Positions 24,403 through 36,240 of a stretch of 64,000 nt of DNA are shown here, in pieces. Source of the stretch: Cunninghamia lanceolata (lineage: Eukaryota > Streptophyta > Pinopsida > Cupressales > Cupressaceae); the NCBI GenBank assembly GCA_027924645.1, contig BSBN01000047.1, positions 1,178,001 to 1,242,000 of the forward strand, read 5' to 3'. Under the pieces are notes generated by a model that searched no databases, was not told where the DNA came from, and was given only the letters and a program-made list of their open reading frames with translations. Numbering within the stretch: the first letter of the stretch is position 1; each line of letters begins with the position of its first letter. The translations under genes were made by a program, and so were the position numbers.

Positions 24403-25529
24403 CTAAATATTCATCTTATTAATGTCCCTTTTCACCTCTTCATGCAAATTCTTCATATGTTCTGCAAAGTCTTCAGCCTTGACACTTGTCTTTTCTCCTT
24501 TGTCCAGCTTCCTTAACTCAGAAGCATTTCTTGGGCTATTGCCATATACAATCTGGAATGGTGATTTACCAGTACTCCTATTGACAGAATTGTTGTAAGC
24601 AAATTCTACCTGTGGTAAAATCAAATCCCATCCCTTGGGCTTATCTCCTACTAAGCATCATAGCAGGTTACCCAAACTCCTATTCACCACTTTGGTCTGT
24701 CCATTAGTCTGTGGATAGTGTGCAGAACTGAACTTCAAATCTGTCTTCAACTTCTTTCACAATGTCCTCTAAAAATAACCAACAAACTTGGTATCTCAAT
24801 CTAAAACTATGCTCTTTGGTAGACTGTATAATCTCACCACCTCCCTGAAAAATAATTCAGCAATATGAACAGCATCATTAGTCTTCTTACAAGGAATGAA
24901 ATGTGCCATCTTTGAGAATCTATCCACCACCACAAAAATGGAATCATGGATCCTCTATGTGTCCTTGGTAAACCAAGAACAAAATCCATACTAATATCAT
25001 CCCATGGCTTCTCTAGTACAGGTAGTGGCTGATATAGACCTGTATTCTGACTTGCTCCTTTCGCCATCTGACATACTCTGCAACTCTACACAAATTTCCT
25101 CACATCCTGCTGCAACTGTGGCCAATAATAATTTTCACCAACAATAGCAATGGTTTTATCTCGACCAAAGTGTCCAGCCAATCCTCCACTATGCTTCTCT
25201 TTAATCAGGTTCTCTCTCATGGAACTCCTTGGAATGCACAACTGGCTTCCTCTAAACAACATGCCATCATGGATTATGAAATCCAACCATTTTGTCCTGT
25301 CCAAAGTAATAGGTTCTAAACAAGCTTTCCAGGTCTCTGCAAAATCTAGATCTTCAGGATACAAACTTTTGAGCTCATCGAACTCAACAACCTCTATCCT
25401 CATTTCTATCAACAAATTTTGCCTTCTACTCAAGGCATATGCAACTCTGTTGGACTTCCCACTCTTGTGCTTCAAAACAAAAGTATAACTCTGCAAAAAC
25501 TCAACCCATTTTAAGTGTCTCTGGTTCAA
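24403..25529 (-). pseudogene. chromovirus 2 integrase
   Basis: The zinc-binding half is at 25529-25086 ('EKHSGGLAGHFG', then C-x2-C 'CRVCQ' after a TAG near 25087). The core begins '[14 protein letters not shown]' (first Asp). The second Asp motif near 24795 reads SIVLD-stop-DTKF (CGA to TGA where relatives have Arg). The third motif near 24710-24690 reads HYPQTNGQTKVVN: the catalytic Glu is Lys and the preceding Asp is Asn. The copy at 59381-59989 has the same Lys. The end of the core is at 24624-24403. Confidence 0.88.
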
Positions 25530-25550
25530 CTTTCCTTGACTATTAAGCTA

Positions 25551-26111
25551 CTACAAAGCCAGATGATCAGTATATAAAACAAACTCTTTTGGCAACAAAT
25601 AATGTCTCCATTTCTTCAAAGCCTGAATTATTGCATAAAATTCCAGATCATAAACAGAATACTTTTTCTTGGCATCATTAAGCTTCTCACTAAAATAGGC
25701 AATGGGCTTACCTTCTTGACTCAAAACAACTCCTATAGCACTGCCACTAGCATTAAAATCTACCTGAAATACCTTATTGAAATCTGGAAGTGCCAAAACA
25801 AGTTGCTCTGTAACTTTCTACTTCAATGTGTCAAAACTTTTGTCTACTCCTTTAGTCCATCTAAACTCTTTTCTATCCCCTCTCATTGTCTCAGTTAGGG
25901 GTGCACAAATGCTACTAAAATTTCTGATAAACTTTCTATAAAAACTTGCCAAACCATGAAAAGATCTTACCTCGGAAGCACTCCTTGGCGTAGGCCATTC
26001 AATGATAGCCCTCACCTTCTCTGGGTCCATCTTAAGACCTTCCTCTGAGACAATAAATCCCAGGTATACTAACTCCTTTGCAAAGCTACATTTCTTCAAA
26101 TTGATCAACAA
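25551..26111 (-). pseudogene. chromovirus 2 RT thumb and RNase H
   Basis: 26111-25818 carries the RT connection: 'KKCSFAKELVYLGFIVS', 'PTPRSASEVRSFHGLASFYR'. After a TAG near 25818, RNase H follows at 25796-25551 with '[18 protein letters not shown]', '[20 protein letters not shown]' and 'LYTDHLAL'. The usual catalytic 'TDAS' is changed to DFNAS here. Confidence 0.88.
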
Positions 26112-27319
26112 CTTCTCTCCCTCAGCTTCTCTAAAACTCTTCTAATATGCATTAGATGCTCATCCCAAGTTTTACTGAAAATCAAAATATCATCCAAATA
26201 AACAATAACAAAACTTCCCAAAAATTCTTTCAGTACCTCGTTCATGAGCCGTATGAATGTGCTCGGTGCATTGGTTAGCCCAAATGACATGACTAACCAC
26301 TCATGCAAATCCTCCTTTGTCTTGAAGGTTGTCTTCCATTCATCTCCTTCTCTGATTTGGATCTAGTGATACCCACTCTTTAGGTCAATCTTCGTGAAGT
26401 ACTTGGCTCCACTCAAACAATCCATTATGTCATCCATTCTTGGCAATGGAAACTTGTACTTGATCGTGATCTTATTTATGGCTCAAGAATCTATACACAT
26501 TCTCCACTCTCCATCTTTCTTTGGTGCTAGTATTACAGATACCACACATGGACTCAGGATCTCCCTTATCAGTCCCTTCCTTAACAGCTCTTGAACTTGT
26601 CTATTCAGCTCTTCACTCTCTACAGGAGTCATTCTGTGGGTTGCCTTATTTGGTAAACTAGCTCCTGGTATCAAATCCATTTGGTGACTTATCTTCCTCA
26701 CTGGTGCTAAACCTTCTGGTACATTATCAAAGATAATATCTTGAAATTCTTCTAACATATCTAAGACTTCTGCTGGTACATCTTCACATTTCTCTTGACT
26801 AATCTTAGGAATCAATGCAAAGTAATGACGCTCATGCTTCATACCCTCTAAAAATTTCCTACCATCTACTAAGCAAATTCTGGCAGTACTGCATACCTTT
26901 TCTTCCACCTCCTTCAAGGGCTTCAACTTATGATGAACTCCATCCTTTGTTAGGGAGTATGTGTTTGCACGACCATCATGGATAGTGCTCCTATCATACT
27001 GCCATGGCCTCCCCAATAACATATGACATGCATTTATCGGTATGATGTCACACAACACCTCATCATGGTAGTCACGAATCTTGAACTTAACTGAACACTG
27101 CTCATTGACCAAAGCTCTATGGTCCTTCTGGAACCATGCAATCTGATATGGATGCGGATGCTTTCTTCTTTTCAACTTCAACTTGTCAACCATCTCCTCT
27201 GAAACAAGATTATCAGTGCTTCCACTGTCACTAATAATATCACAACACTTACCTTCACATTTGCACCTTGTGCGGAATAAACTCTTCCTCTGATTGGGTT
27301 CTTTTTCCTCATTCAACAA
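26105..27319 (-). pseudogene. chromovirus 2 protease and reverse transcriptase
   Basis: Protease 'IISDSGSTDNLVSEEMV' keeps the catalytic DSGS. It is followed by 'CHMLLGRPWQYDR', typical of this clade. RT begins 'ELLRKGLIREILSPCVVSV' and stops at CIDS-TGA-AIN (Arg CGA to TGA, near 26485). GYH-TAG-IQI follows near 26365 (Gln CAG to TAG), then '[12 protein letters not shown]' and the intact catalytic 'YLDDILIFS'. A frameshift lies near 26110. The polyprotein would mature in cytoplasmic particles; this copy is dead. Confidence 0.9.
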
Positions 27320-28457
27320 AGTTCTTCTGACAACTAGGGTTTCTCCCCTTTCAGCATCTTCAAAATGCTCAGACTGCGCATCTTCATCTACATGTGCAAC
27401 TCGTGCATTACCTTCAAGTCTTCTATTTGTCTTTCCTTGATGTTGCAGACACTCGTATGCTCGATGCCCTTCTTCTCCACATTGGAAATAGGTTCCTCTG
27501 AAAACTCCTCTTCCGGGTCCTTGTCCAGGTCAGCCTCTTCCTCTTCCTCTTTGCTCACCATTGTTTTGGTCACGAGGGTAGTAGGCATTATCCCCTCTCT
27601 AATTTCAACTGGTTCCATCTTCTTCACTTTTATTTTGATCTTCATTATGACCTCCATAGGGTCTTCCACCAGTCCTTCCACCTTGACCTCTTCCCCTTTG
27701 CTTGTTATCAAATCTTTTATTCAACTTCTCTTCCACCTTCAAGGAAAACTGGTATGCATCTTCTATGGTGGTCATTTTGACCAGGCTCAGCTCCTCTTGA
27801 ATACTTGGCCTCAACCCATTAATGTAACGGGCTACCTTCTCCTTGTTGGGTTCTGCATGGCCTGTCCTAATAGTAATTTTATAAAACTCTTCTGTAGACT
27901 CCTTAACAGACTTGTTTACCTTGCTTCAGTCCTTGCAGCTTCTTTAGCAACTCCATCTCATAGTCCACATGAATGAACTGCTTCTTTAGTTTCTCCACCA
28001 TTCGATCCCATTTGGTGATCTTTTCTTTTCCTTTTCTATTCCTCTCTAATTGGACCTCCTTCCACCAAATACTGGCAAGGCCCTTCAATTTTGTTTTTGC
28101 AAACTTGACCCGATTTGGGTCTTCCACATCTTCATACTCAAAATATTCCTCCATGTCATTGATCCAATCAACAAGCTGTTCTAGATTCAAATCTCTAGAA
28201 TATGTAGAAACTTCTATCCTAGGCCTCTTTCTGATCTTCGAAATGGCCCTCAACAACCTAACTTTTGCAAGGTCTCCTGTAGCTTCTTGTTCTTCCTCAG
28301 ATAGCTCTTCTTCAGCTTCATCTTCGCTTTCTTCTCTTGTTCTCGACTCAAACCCTCTTCGTAGCTCCTCTTGCAATGCATCAATTTGTCTTTGCAGGGC
28401 TCTAAAACCCTCTTCCGTCAAAGCATTCCTCCCAATATGATTTCTTCGTGGAGGCAT
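27320..28457 (-). pseudogene. chromovirus 2 gag
   Basis: Starts at ATG 28457 (MPPRRNHIGRNALTEEGF), with an acidic coiled-coil leader. The capsid core follows: 'LNLEQLVDWINDMEEYFEYE', 'KLKGLASIWWKEVQ', 'WDRMVEKLKKQFI'. A one-base shift near 27915 moves the frame before 'KESTEEFYKITIRTGHAEP'. The Arg/Gly-rich nucleocapsid follows, then a zinc knuckle near 27475-27440 reading Y-FQ-C-GEEG-H-RAYE-C, where the first Cys is Tyr (TGT to TAT). The start lies 84 bases downstream of the primer site. Confidence 0.88.
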
Positions 28458-28541
28458 CTTGATCTCCGCAGCAAACCCACAACATCAGGTCCTGGTGCAA
28501 ACTGCCTCACGGTCGGCGATCTATCTACACACTTAGGAACT

Positions 28542-28556
28542 CTTACTCTGATACCA
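28542..28556 (-). other. primer binding site of chromovirus 2
   Basis: The minus strand reads TGGTATCAGAGTAAG; the first 11 bases match the complement of initiator tRNA-Met. It is two bases inside the LTR edge. Confidence 0.8.
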
Positions 28557-28558
28557 CT

Positions 28559-29409
28559 TGATGAAGGGGGTAAATCATAAAACACACAAAAACAAAAATT
28601 GAACACAGAAAATAGAACTTTCTTTATTGATTTGGACAACTTATTACATTACAGAAGCTCAAATACAATTAGAGGAATCAACCATCCACAGGCTACAACA
28701 CATTACAGTTTCCTCTCACAAGACTTTGGAATCATCTGCCATCTGTAACCCCAAATCTACTAGGGTTTCTATTTTCTCACCTATTATTGACTCTACACTT
28801 TCCCCCTTAACTCTCTTACTTCCCAGGGTTCCCAAAAATGGTTATTAATAGCATTTTTGGCAGCCAGCAACCTAATTTCAAAATTTGCATCTCCCTCCAA
28901 AAATAGGTCAACTTCTGGGAGCCATAACTTTTGATCCAGGTGTCTGATTGACGAATTGTTTTATGCATCAAAAATTTTGTGGAGTGCTCTACGCGCTAAG
29001 AACCTACTTTGCTAGTTTCGGCCATTTTCAGGCCCATACAGGGCCATTTAGTGCCTCAAACCTGAGTTTGAATAATTTTCAGGCATTTTTTAGGAAACGA
29101 AAACTTTAATATCTTTCAGCTCGCAGATGATCTTTGTGTGATTCCTTTGCCAAAGGTCTTATTTTTCAGTTACGAAGCTTCCTAAAAATGTTCACTTCAA
29201 TCCGTGCCCAAATGCAAACTTCCCAAAAATAGCAGGTTGCTATTTTTAGTAGTTTGGAAAAACTGAAAGTTCTACATCATTATTTAAGCGATTATGGAAC
29301 CAGAACCACAAATTTTGAAAAGAAATGGAAAGAACATCAACATTTTTGAAACACATCTCTTTTTGGGTGATGCAAGATTGCCCTTACACCACCGGATGCT
29401 CCTGTATCA
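28559..29409 (-). repeat. 5' LTR of chromovirus 2 (851 bp)
   Basis: Partner of 23048-23899, followed by the right GTTGT duplication. Confidence 0.93.
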
Positions 29410-29414
29410 GTTGT

Positions 29415-30197
29415 AGATGTTAATTGAATCCATGGTGCGGTTGTTGTTCATCCAACTCTTATTTCCAATAGGTTTTGATCAATTTGATGTCATTATAGAA
29501 TGATTGTTAGGCTTGCTCTCATGTATCACATAGTTGAATTAGATCTTATTTAGAAAGAAATTATTTAGGTGAATTTAGGAGAGTTATGTTATCAAAATGT
29601 AAAGAGATTCATTTAAATATTATGTCCTTGCTTAGTTATGATGCATGGAAAGTTAGGCTCTATATCATGCTTTACTAGCATGTTAGAGTAGACTTCTTAG
29701 CCTTGTAAAGAGAAGCAAATTGTAGTTGATATTTGTAATGATGAATCTTGGTGTTTTGAATTCAATGTCATTGCATCCTATTATTTGCAATTAGAAACAT
29801 CTATGTTAGGGTTGAGATTCATTTCATGGTAATGCATGTATGTCTTTATTTGATAAGCATTTGCTTATCATCTTAAGAGGGATTTAGCATGTTTGGGCAA
29901 TCTTAGTTATGAGATGTTTATGATTAATAGTTTATGAAATTGAAATAAAAATAAAAGCTATGCTGGGTTTATCATTTGAATGCTACAAGTAGATAGAATC
30001 AATGATATGATGTTATATAGTCGACATTATGCTAGGAGTTGAATTTCTCTTTTATGCTTGTTACATTTGATGTATGATGTCAATGCTTATGAAATATATG
30101 TTATGATTTGAACATTGTTATGGTTGTGGAGTAGAATCATTAGTTTATGCCGTGCATTAAACTCTTGTAAGAGTTAAAACCCATCATTTATACTTGT
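29415..30197. other. no gene recognised
   Basis: AT-rich spacer between chromovirus 2 and the hAT element. No domain or repeat edge seen. Confidence 0.5.
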
Positions 30198-30220
30198 GTT
30201 ATACACAGGGATAACTTTAA
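30198..30220 (+). repeat. left target duplication and left terminal repeat
   Basis: GTTATACA (30198-30205), then CAGGGATAACTTTAA. A run of 11 C follows at about 30225. Confidence 0.75.
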
Positions 30221-30253
30221 GAACCCCCCCCCCCGGAGAAGGTGTATAAACCT

Positions 30254-30720
30254 GGCGAATCATGTATACTTCTTGAGAAAAATATTAATTTTATTGGCAA
30301 AATTTTTCATTTTTCAGGGGAAAAAATAATCTTATTTGGCGAATCTTTTGTAATCGCTAGAGGTCTATGGAAAATCCTGGCGAATTGTAATTTTTTTAAA
30401 ACCAATAAAATATTTTCATTGGCGATTAAAACCTATTTTCAAACCAATTAAATATTTTCATTGGCGAATTAAAACCTATTTTCAAACCAGTAAAATATTT
30501 CTGTGGGTGAATTAAACATGTTTTCTAAATAAGAAAATATTTTTGCTGGCGATTAAAATCTAATTTCAAACCAAAAAATATATTTTCATTGGTGAATTAA
30601 ACCAATTTTCAAACCAATAAAAAAATCATTGGCAAATTTAAATATAGTTTCAAACCAATAAAAAATTAATTGGTGAAATAAACTGTTATGCCAATAAAAA
30701 ATCATACAATGTGGCAAAAA
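30254..30720 (+). repeat. left subterminal array: 12 GGCGAAT-like motifs, 42-bp pitch
   Basis: Motif starts: 30254, 30296, 30338, 30379, 30421, 30463, 30506, 30548, 30591, 30631, 30672, 30713; spacings 40-43. Variants are GGCGAAT, GGCGATT, GGTGAAT, GGCAAA(T/A). From 30379 onward the spacer is also repetitive (AAACCAAT...ATTTTCATT), so this part is a tandem repeat. hAT transposases are known to bind short subterminal repeats; these are the obvious candidate sites. Confidence 0.85.
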
Positions 30721-30858
30721 TATCTAATGGGTCATATTGTTCTATTCTGGGACAAATTTTACACACATTGAAATTCATAAAGTGTCTGAAATGGGTACAA
30801 GTGTCAACATATTTATTATGTCTGAAGAAAGATGTCAGCACAAAATAATATAACAAAC

Positions 30859-30990
30859 GACCGTTTGATGAATTTTTGATGGACGGTTGTAGTTGCATTC
30901 CAGAAGAAAATGTCTGAAACATAAGACTGGTGACTTCAAGCCTCTGAAATAACACTTGAATCGTTAGATTTACAAATATCAATGGTTGAA
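30859..30990 (+). repeat. conserved upstream block, copy 1
   Basis: About 130 bp similar to 42506-42640, sharing GGTTGTAGTTGCATTCCAGA and a 'cgttagatt-acaaa-atcaa-ggtt' end. It lies about 1.4 kb upstream of gene A; the partner lies about 0.5 kb upstream of gene C. Probably part of a duplicated 5' flank. Confidence 0.65.
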
Positions 30991-31283
30991 ATTTCATACG
31001 AGAAACCCTCTGCATAATCTTATGTTGACTTGCTACCTCTGGTTACCGGTTCTCTAAGTTGAAACTTGAGCCATCAAAATCGTGTTGTTTATTGGCCCCT
31101 TATACCTACTCTTGTCGATCACCGCTTGGTGGGGAACGGGTTAACCTAGTAGGGTCCACTTTTTAAATGCTTTAGCAAATATTTTGAAGCAGCCCTAAGA
31201 GACTCAAAGGGTGAGCTATTAAAGATTTAATTAAGACACATGGGAAATTCCTCGGCAAGATGTTTTAATCTTAGCCATCCAAT

Positions 31284-31340
31284 GTTGAAGAATTTAAGCA
31301 GACAATGGATGGCTTGAGAAGTTAATGTGCAAGTAGGTTG
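31284..31340 (+). promoter_or_regulatory. 57-bp conserved block upstream of gene A
   Basis: Matches 36684-36740 (upstream of gene B) at 54 of 57 bases, far more than the proteins of A and B resemble each other. It lies 977 bases upstream of the A start. It could be a promoter element, a recent conversion tract or a small dispersed repeat. Confidence 0.55.
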
Positions 31341-32316
31341 TTGGTCAGTTAAGTCATGAATTCATGTCCTAATATTTGTAAGTTGACTAGCCCCTTAATC
31401 TAGAGGTTACCTGCTGTCGTCGGTAAAATGATCTGTAGGAAGGGTGAAATCTAATGGTCGCGCAAGGATGCATGAGGAATCTGTTAGGAGATAATATTCA
31501 TTGTGCGGCTGCAACAGAATGATACATGTCAAAGAATCTAAGCTGGCATTCTATTCCACTAAAGACCCTGTGTCAACCAACCTCCTATTGCCAGCTTTCA
31601 AGGTAAGGGTGGTCTAAGAAAGAATTGATCCAACGGTTGCGCATCGTCACAAGGAGAATCTCATAGGTTGGAATCTGTGTTGTGCGGTCGCGACATGGTG
31701 ACACGTGGCATTCTCTTGTTTAAGAAGTGAAAATTGAATGAAAGGTGAGCACGTGGAGGCTAAGCATGCCTATGCACGGTAGGCCATCACAAGATGATAC
31801 ACTGTGAGGTGCTACCACGTATCCAACCCATACAAAAGGTGACACAATTTATAGAGAAGCTGCAGATGACTTGATTTGTCCCAATTGGACGAAGACTATT
31901 CAAAGAAGGTGATGAAGATTGTCAAATCTAGTCATCCAATCAGGATCGTAGATTTTAGAATGTAAGGAAAAGATCAATGGCCCAGATTCAAACTTTCAAA
32001 AGAGAAATATTTCCAAGTGCTTGCGACACGAAGTTTGAACTGAGTAATGACTGCCTTGACCTTCATTAATACAGAGAATTATACAGGAATTCAAGAATTA
32101 AGGTATTCTCTATCATTTTCAAGAGTGTGACTGCATTTAGAGAGAAGAAATGATTAGAACGAGCAGGAAAAAGTGATTTCAAGCTTCTGTAAGCACCAAA
32201 AACTAGTAAGTAATTGTTCCTGCTTTGTGCCTGGTTTTTCCAATTGTAGGTTAATTCTAAAGCTTTTAGGGTCGTTGTCAACCATAAAAATCCTAAGCTA
32301 CCTTCATAAAAGCAAA

Positions 32317-35300
32317 ATGAGTCAGTCAAGCTAGCCTTCCACTTCAAAACAAAGCTTAGATGAGGATCTTATGATCCAACTCCCTGGTTCTGCTAGAACA
32401 CCTTTGAAATTGCATGGCTCAGGCGGACCCGAGGATAAATTTCTTAACTATTCCTATAATTGTCAGGACGCCAAATTACCTGTCCCAGGTTGGATCCTCT
32501 TTGAGCATTGGCATAAGAGGATGAACTATAAGGCTCCTATCTATCATGCCTAGAGATATGATTTAGCCAAGCTCATTTGTTCCAAAGTTTTCCCCAACCT
32601 TGACTTAATTAGGTCAACAGCATTAAGGTATGATCCAGTCATTAGGACAGTAATAGCTGGAAATGGTTCAAAATTTATCAATCTTACCAAAGGATATATT
32701 GCCACTATATTCAACTTGGACCTTGCAACCAGCAAACAAATTGACCTCATGGCTTTCAAGAAAAAATACCAGACTGTGAAATGAGCTTACAGGGAATATA
32801 ACTTAGCAAAGCATAGGCCAAGGGGTGTTGATGGGAAATTGGTAAAGATTTCAAATGATGAGAATGAGCCTTTTCATTGTAGTATGTTTAATGAATATTT
32901 TGTTATAACCTATCATAGTCTGTGTCAAGTATTAGGTAGAGATGCTTCAGATAGAATGTTTGTTTCTTTGATGATGATGGTTGTTGATATTCAGAACCCA
33001 GATGTTAAGGAACCATATGATTATGCCACTTTCATAGCTGACCATATGCATGATCAGATGACAAAGATCAAAAATAATTTGTCTAAACTAGATGTCCATG
33101 TTGAATTCACATGGTACTCCTTGTACCATATGTACTTATTTGCTTTATCAGGGATGTGGCACCATAATCTACATGTCAAGGTTTCAGATGCTCAAGGGAA
33201 CAAGCTGCCAGTACAAGTATGGACATGTATGCTAGATATACACTGTGTCACAATAGATTATGTCATCTTTGAAGAATATTTTGTGAGGAGAATCCTTGGA
33301 TTTTTGGAGCCATAGGGTGAAAGGTTGCATCCTGATGTATTGGATTTCTTACGACCTCTCGACAGGACTCCCCACCTTGGAATTGATCACAATTGGGGTG
33401 ATTGGTTCTATCATGAGCATACTAATTGCATAAGGGTCTATAGATGCCAGACTGCACCTCATATACTACCCAAATATGTGCCAAAGAGGGTGGCATTTTT
33501 AGAAGTTATAAGGCAGTTAAATGATTCTGACAAGGAGCACTTAAGGAACCACAATAAAGGTTCATTATTCCCTTCTTCCATCAAATTTTGTGATTTCTTA
33601 ATCCTTGATAAGAGTGGGTTGGACCAAATTTATTTAGTTATGCAATGTTTTGGAATGTATTTGAAACAACCAAGGTATTTTGACCTTGAGGGCTTCATCA
33701 ACAAAACCAGAGTTAGCAAGGGAAGGCCCAAGTACTTTCATCAGGTGGATTACAATGAGGACATTGCCAGGAATTGTTTTACAATGAATCATGTCCACCA
33801 CTTGAGGATCAAGTGGGATACTATCATGACTAGTGAGAAGATGAAGAAAAACATGAATCCTGCATATCCGGGTGCATTTGCAGAAGTGCAAGACCCAATC
33901 AAGAGAATTGAGAAAATGTTAGAAAATGTAGAATAGTTGATTGCCTCTGCCTCTGCAAGAGAACAGAGATATCCTTATGAGCCTAGCATCTCAAGTGGAA
34001 AGTATGATGTAAATAGGGAATCAGTTGGCCCCTCCCGTGCTAAAAGGGCCAAGATTATTGATTTGGAGAACCCAAAGCAGATAGAGGTGGTTGACCTAGA
34101 GGGGGAGGAGGAACATGCACAAGAAACTAGCCCTCATTCACCCAATAGACTGAGACCTTATTCATCCCCAAAGAATAGGGCAGTGAGAGTAATGAGGAAC
34201 CCTACTGTTGATATTGAAGATGTTAGGGTGATGGCAGGCCTGTGACAAGTTTATGGAGGATGATGAATTTGTCAACACTCCTGAATTTAGGAGTTATGTT
34301 TTGAAAGTGAGGAGCGATGAATTTCAAAAGAAAATTGAAGATGCCAAGGCTAGAGTAGACCCAAAGGAGTATGATGCTATTACTCAGAGGGTCCTAAAAG
34401 AAGTACATCAGTCTGTAAGTGCAATGACTCCAAAGGAAGGGAGAGCATTGGTGGAAAAAAGTAATATTTTGCTTCTCCCTCATTAGACTCTATCAGATGC
34501 CATTGCATTTGATACAATCACCAGAGATGATTCAGATGTGACAGGGGAAAAGATTGAAAAGGCCCTCTCTGGTGCAGCCTTCAACCCTAAATTCAAAACA
34601 TTGGTAATATGGGCTCTAGCCCCAAACAACAAAAAGCCTAGGGTTGAATTAGGAGTGTTGATAGGGGGTGTAATAATAAAAAGAGTATCTGATACCCTTG
34701 CTCCTCAAGCTGCAAGCCTAAATGTATAGACTACACAATTTGCAGAAGCAACTGCTAACAAATTGCAAAAGGATTACAATCAGCTGCAACTTAATTATGC
34801 TCAGGCAGTTGCAGAGATAAACAGGTTGAAGTAGCAGCTATCATTGGGAGCCAGTACTTTAGCCCCTCCTCTAGTGATCCCAACTGCAGAATCTCTTCCA
34901 GTGGATATAGAGCCTCTCCTTGCAGAGATTAGAGAGTTGAAGGAGGATGACAATAGATTGAAGGAGGAAAAGGATAATAAGGTTAAAGAGGTGGTCACCA
35001 ACTTGATCAAGAACAGGGTGATAAACATTTTGACCAGAGTTGAGGAGACTTGGAAATCCTACTCATAGTTGAGAGCAGCCTATGAAAAGCATGAGTCTGA
35101 CAAATAGAGACTGTTGAGCATAAAAACAAAGTGGTTACATAGAACTATAGAAGTCAGAGAATTTCTGAGGTGTGCCAGGTATGATCCCAATGCACCTCCT
35201 GAACTACAAAAGATGTTTAACATGTTGAAGTATTTTGAGGATGTGGCCAGATTCTAGTTGAAATTTGATTTAGTTGTGAAAGAGAGGTTCCAGGCTATTG

Positions 35301-35635
35301 AAAGGTTAGACACTAAGTGGTCACCTCCCATCTTGGAGCGTGATGGAAAAACAAAAGACTTGGACAAGTGGAGAAAGGAGATAGTAGACAATAGTTATCA
35401 ATTAATTCCCACTTGTTGTGATGCAAGTGATCCAACTATGCAAGTACTGAGCTTATCGTTGAACAAACTGCACACTCTTGAAGTGAGTTTTGATATGTTC
35501 TGTAAGCAAGTAAAAAGTATCCTGGATGCTAGGTATGTCACCCATAATGGCAAGATTGCAGAAATACTTTCATTCCCTTGGTCGGCAAGGGATACATACG
35601 TTGACTGGAAGGATAGATATGAATCTAAGGATTGA
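32317..35635 (+). pseudogene. cargo gene A, unrecognised family, amber-rich
   Basis: I do not recognise this family. From ATG 32317 (MSQSS...) the frame runs about 1105 codons to a TGA at 35633, aligned with the end of gene B. Internal stops are TAG at 32332, 32551, 33313, 33934, 34484, 34727, 34832, 35066, 35105 and 35255, one TGA at 32782, and one frameshift near 34240. The first 540 residues are helical, with the signatures YDYATFIADHMHDQ and PHILPKYVPKRVAFLEVIRQ shared with B and C. A charged linker carries a basic patch (RAKRAK) and SUMO-interaction-like IIDLE and VVDLE. The C-terminus is helical to coiled coil. No intron, transmembrane segment or enzyme motif is visible. At aligned sites some TAGs face Gln (33934, 34832) or Trp (34484) codons in B. 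Confidence 0.7.
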
Positions 35636-36240
35636 CAAGCTTTTGTTCAACCACTCTTTCTCTCCTCTTCTCTCTAGTGTATTTAATGTCTCCCAATGCC
35701 TTTTTGGCAGTTCTTTGTATCTATAACAATTTGAAGGACAATGTATCCAATGCTGAGAGCACATTCCTGATCTATAAAGGAATCATCTTGCTCATTTCAT
35801 AGGGTTGGTTGTTGAAGACTTGGCAAATTTTGGAGGAATAATAAGATACAGTCTTGCTAGGTGGCATAAATTTACTAGTGTCATGTTGTTTTTAAATGAG
35901 TAATGCTTTGTTGCATGTATTTGGTTATCTGTCTCCAAGTTGTGTGTGTTTTTCTTCTGAATCTAAATAGCTAAGGGTTATTTAGGATTCTGGAATATGG
36001 GCTCTCAGTGTTGAATGTTTAATCTTCTACTTTTGTTCAAGGAACAAATTAAATGTTCTGGGTTAAGCATTGGGAAAAATATATTGCAACAAAGATATCT
36101 GTAAGCATAGGTGACTAAATACTCAGTCTTGAGAAGTATTTGTATGGTAGATACTAGAAAATCTCCTTGAAATCTGATTATTGATTTAAAGTTTATGGTA
36201 AGCATTCACATATGTATGTATGTTGACTCCAAACCTTGAG

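Larger units (their letters stand above)
23048..29409 (-). mobile_element. complete gypsy chromovirus 2, 6.4 kb
   Basis: LTRs 23048-23899 and 28559-29409 start TGATGAAGGGGG and end (T/G)(C/T)ATCA on the plus strand. They are flanked by a perfect GTTGT duplication (23043-23047 and 29410-29414). The primer site at 28542-28556 sets minus orientation. The internal region reads gag, protease, RT, RNase H, integrase, chromodomain. A hand count over the first 240 LTR bases gives about 16 differences, so the insertion is old. Every coding segment has at least one stop or shift. The same family recurs at 57962-60184. Confidence 0.93.

Noticed and set aside
30254..30720. Regular 42-bp repeats that superficially resemble a CRISPR array
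   Set aside because: Only 7 bases are shared per unit, spacers are themselves partly repetitive, no cas genes are present and the context is a plant transposon end.
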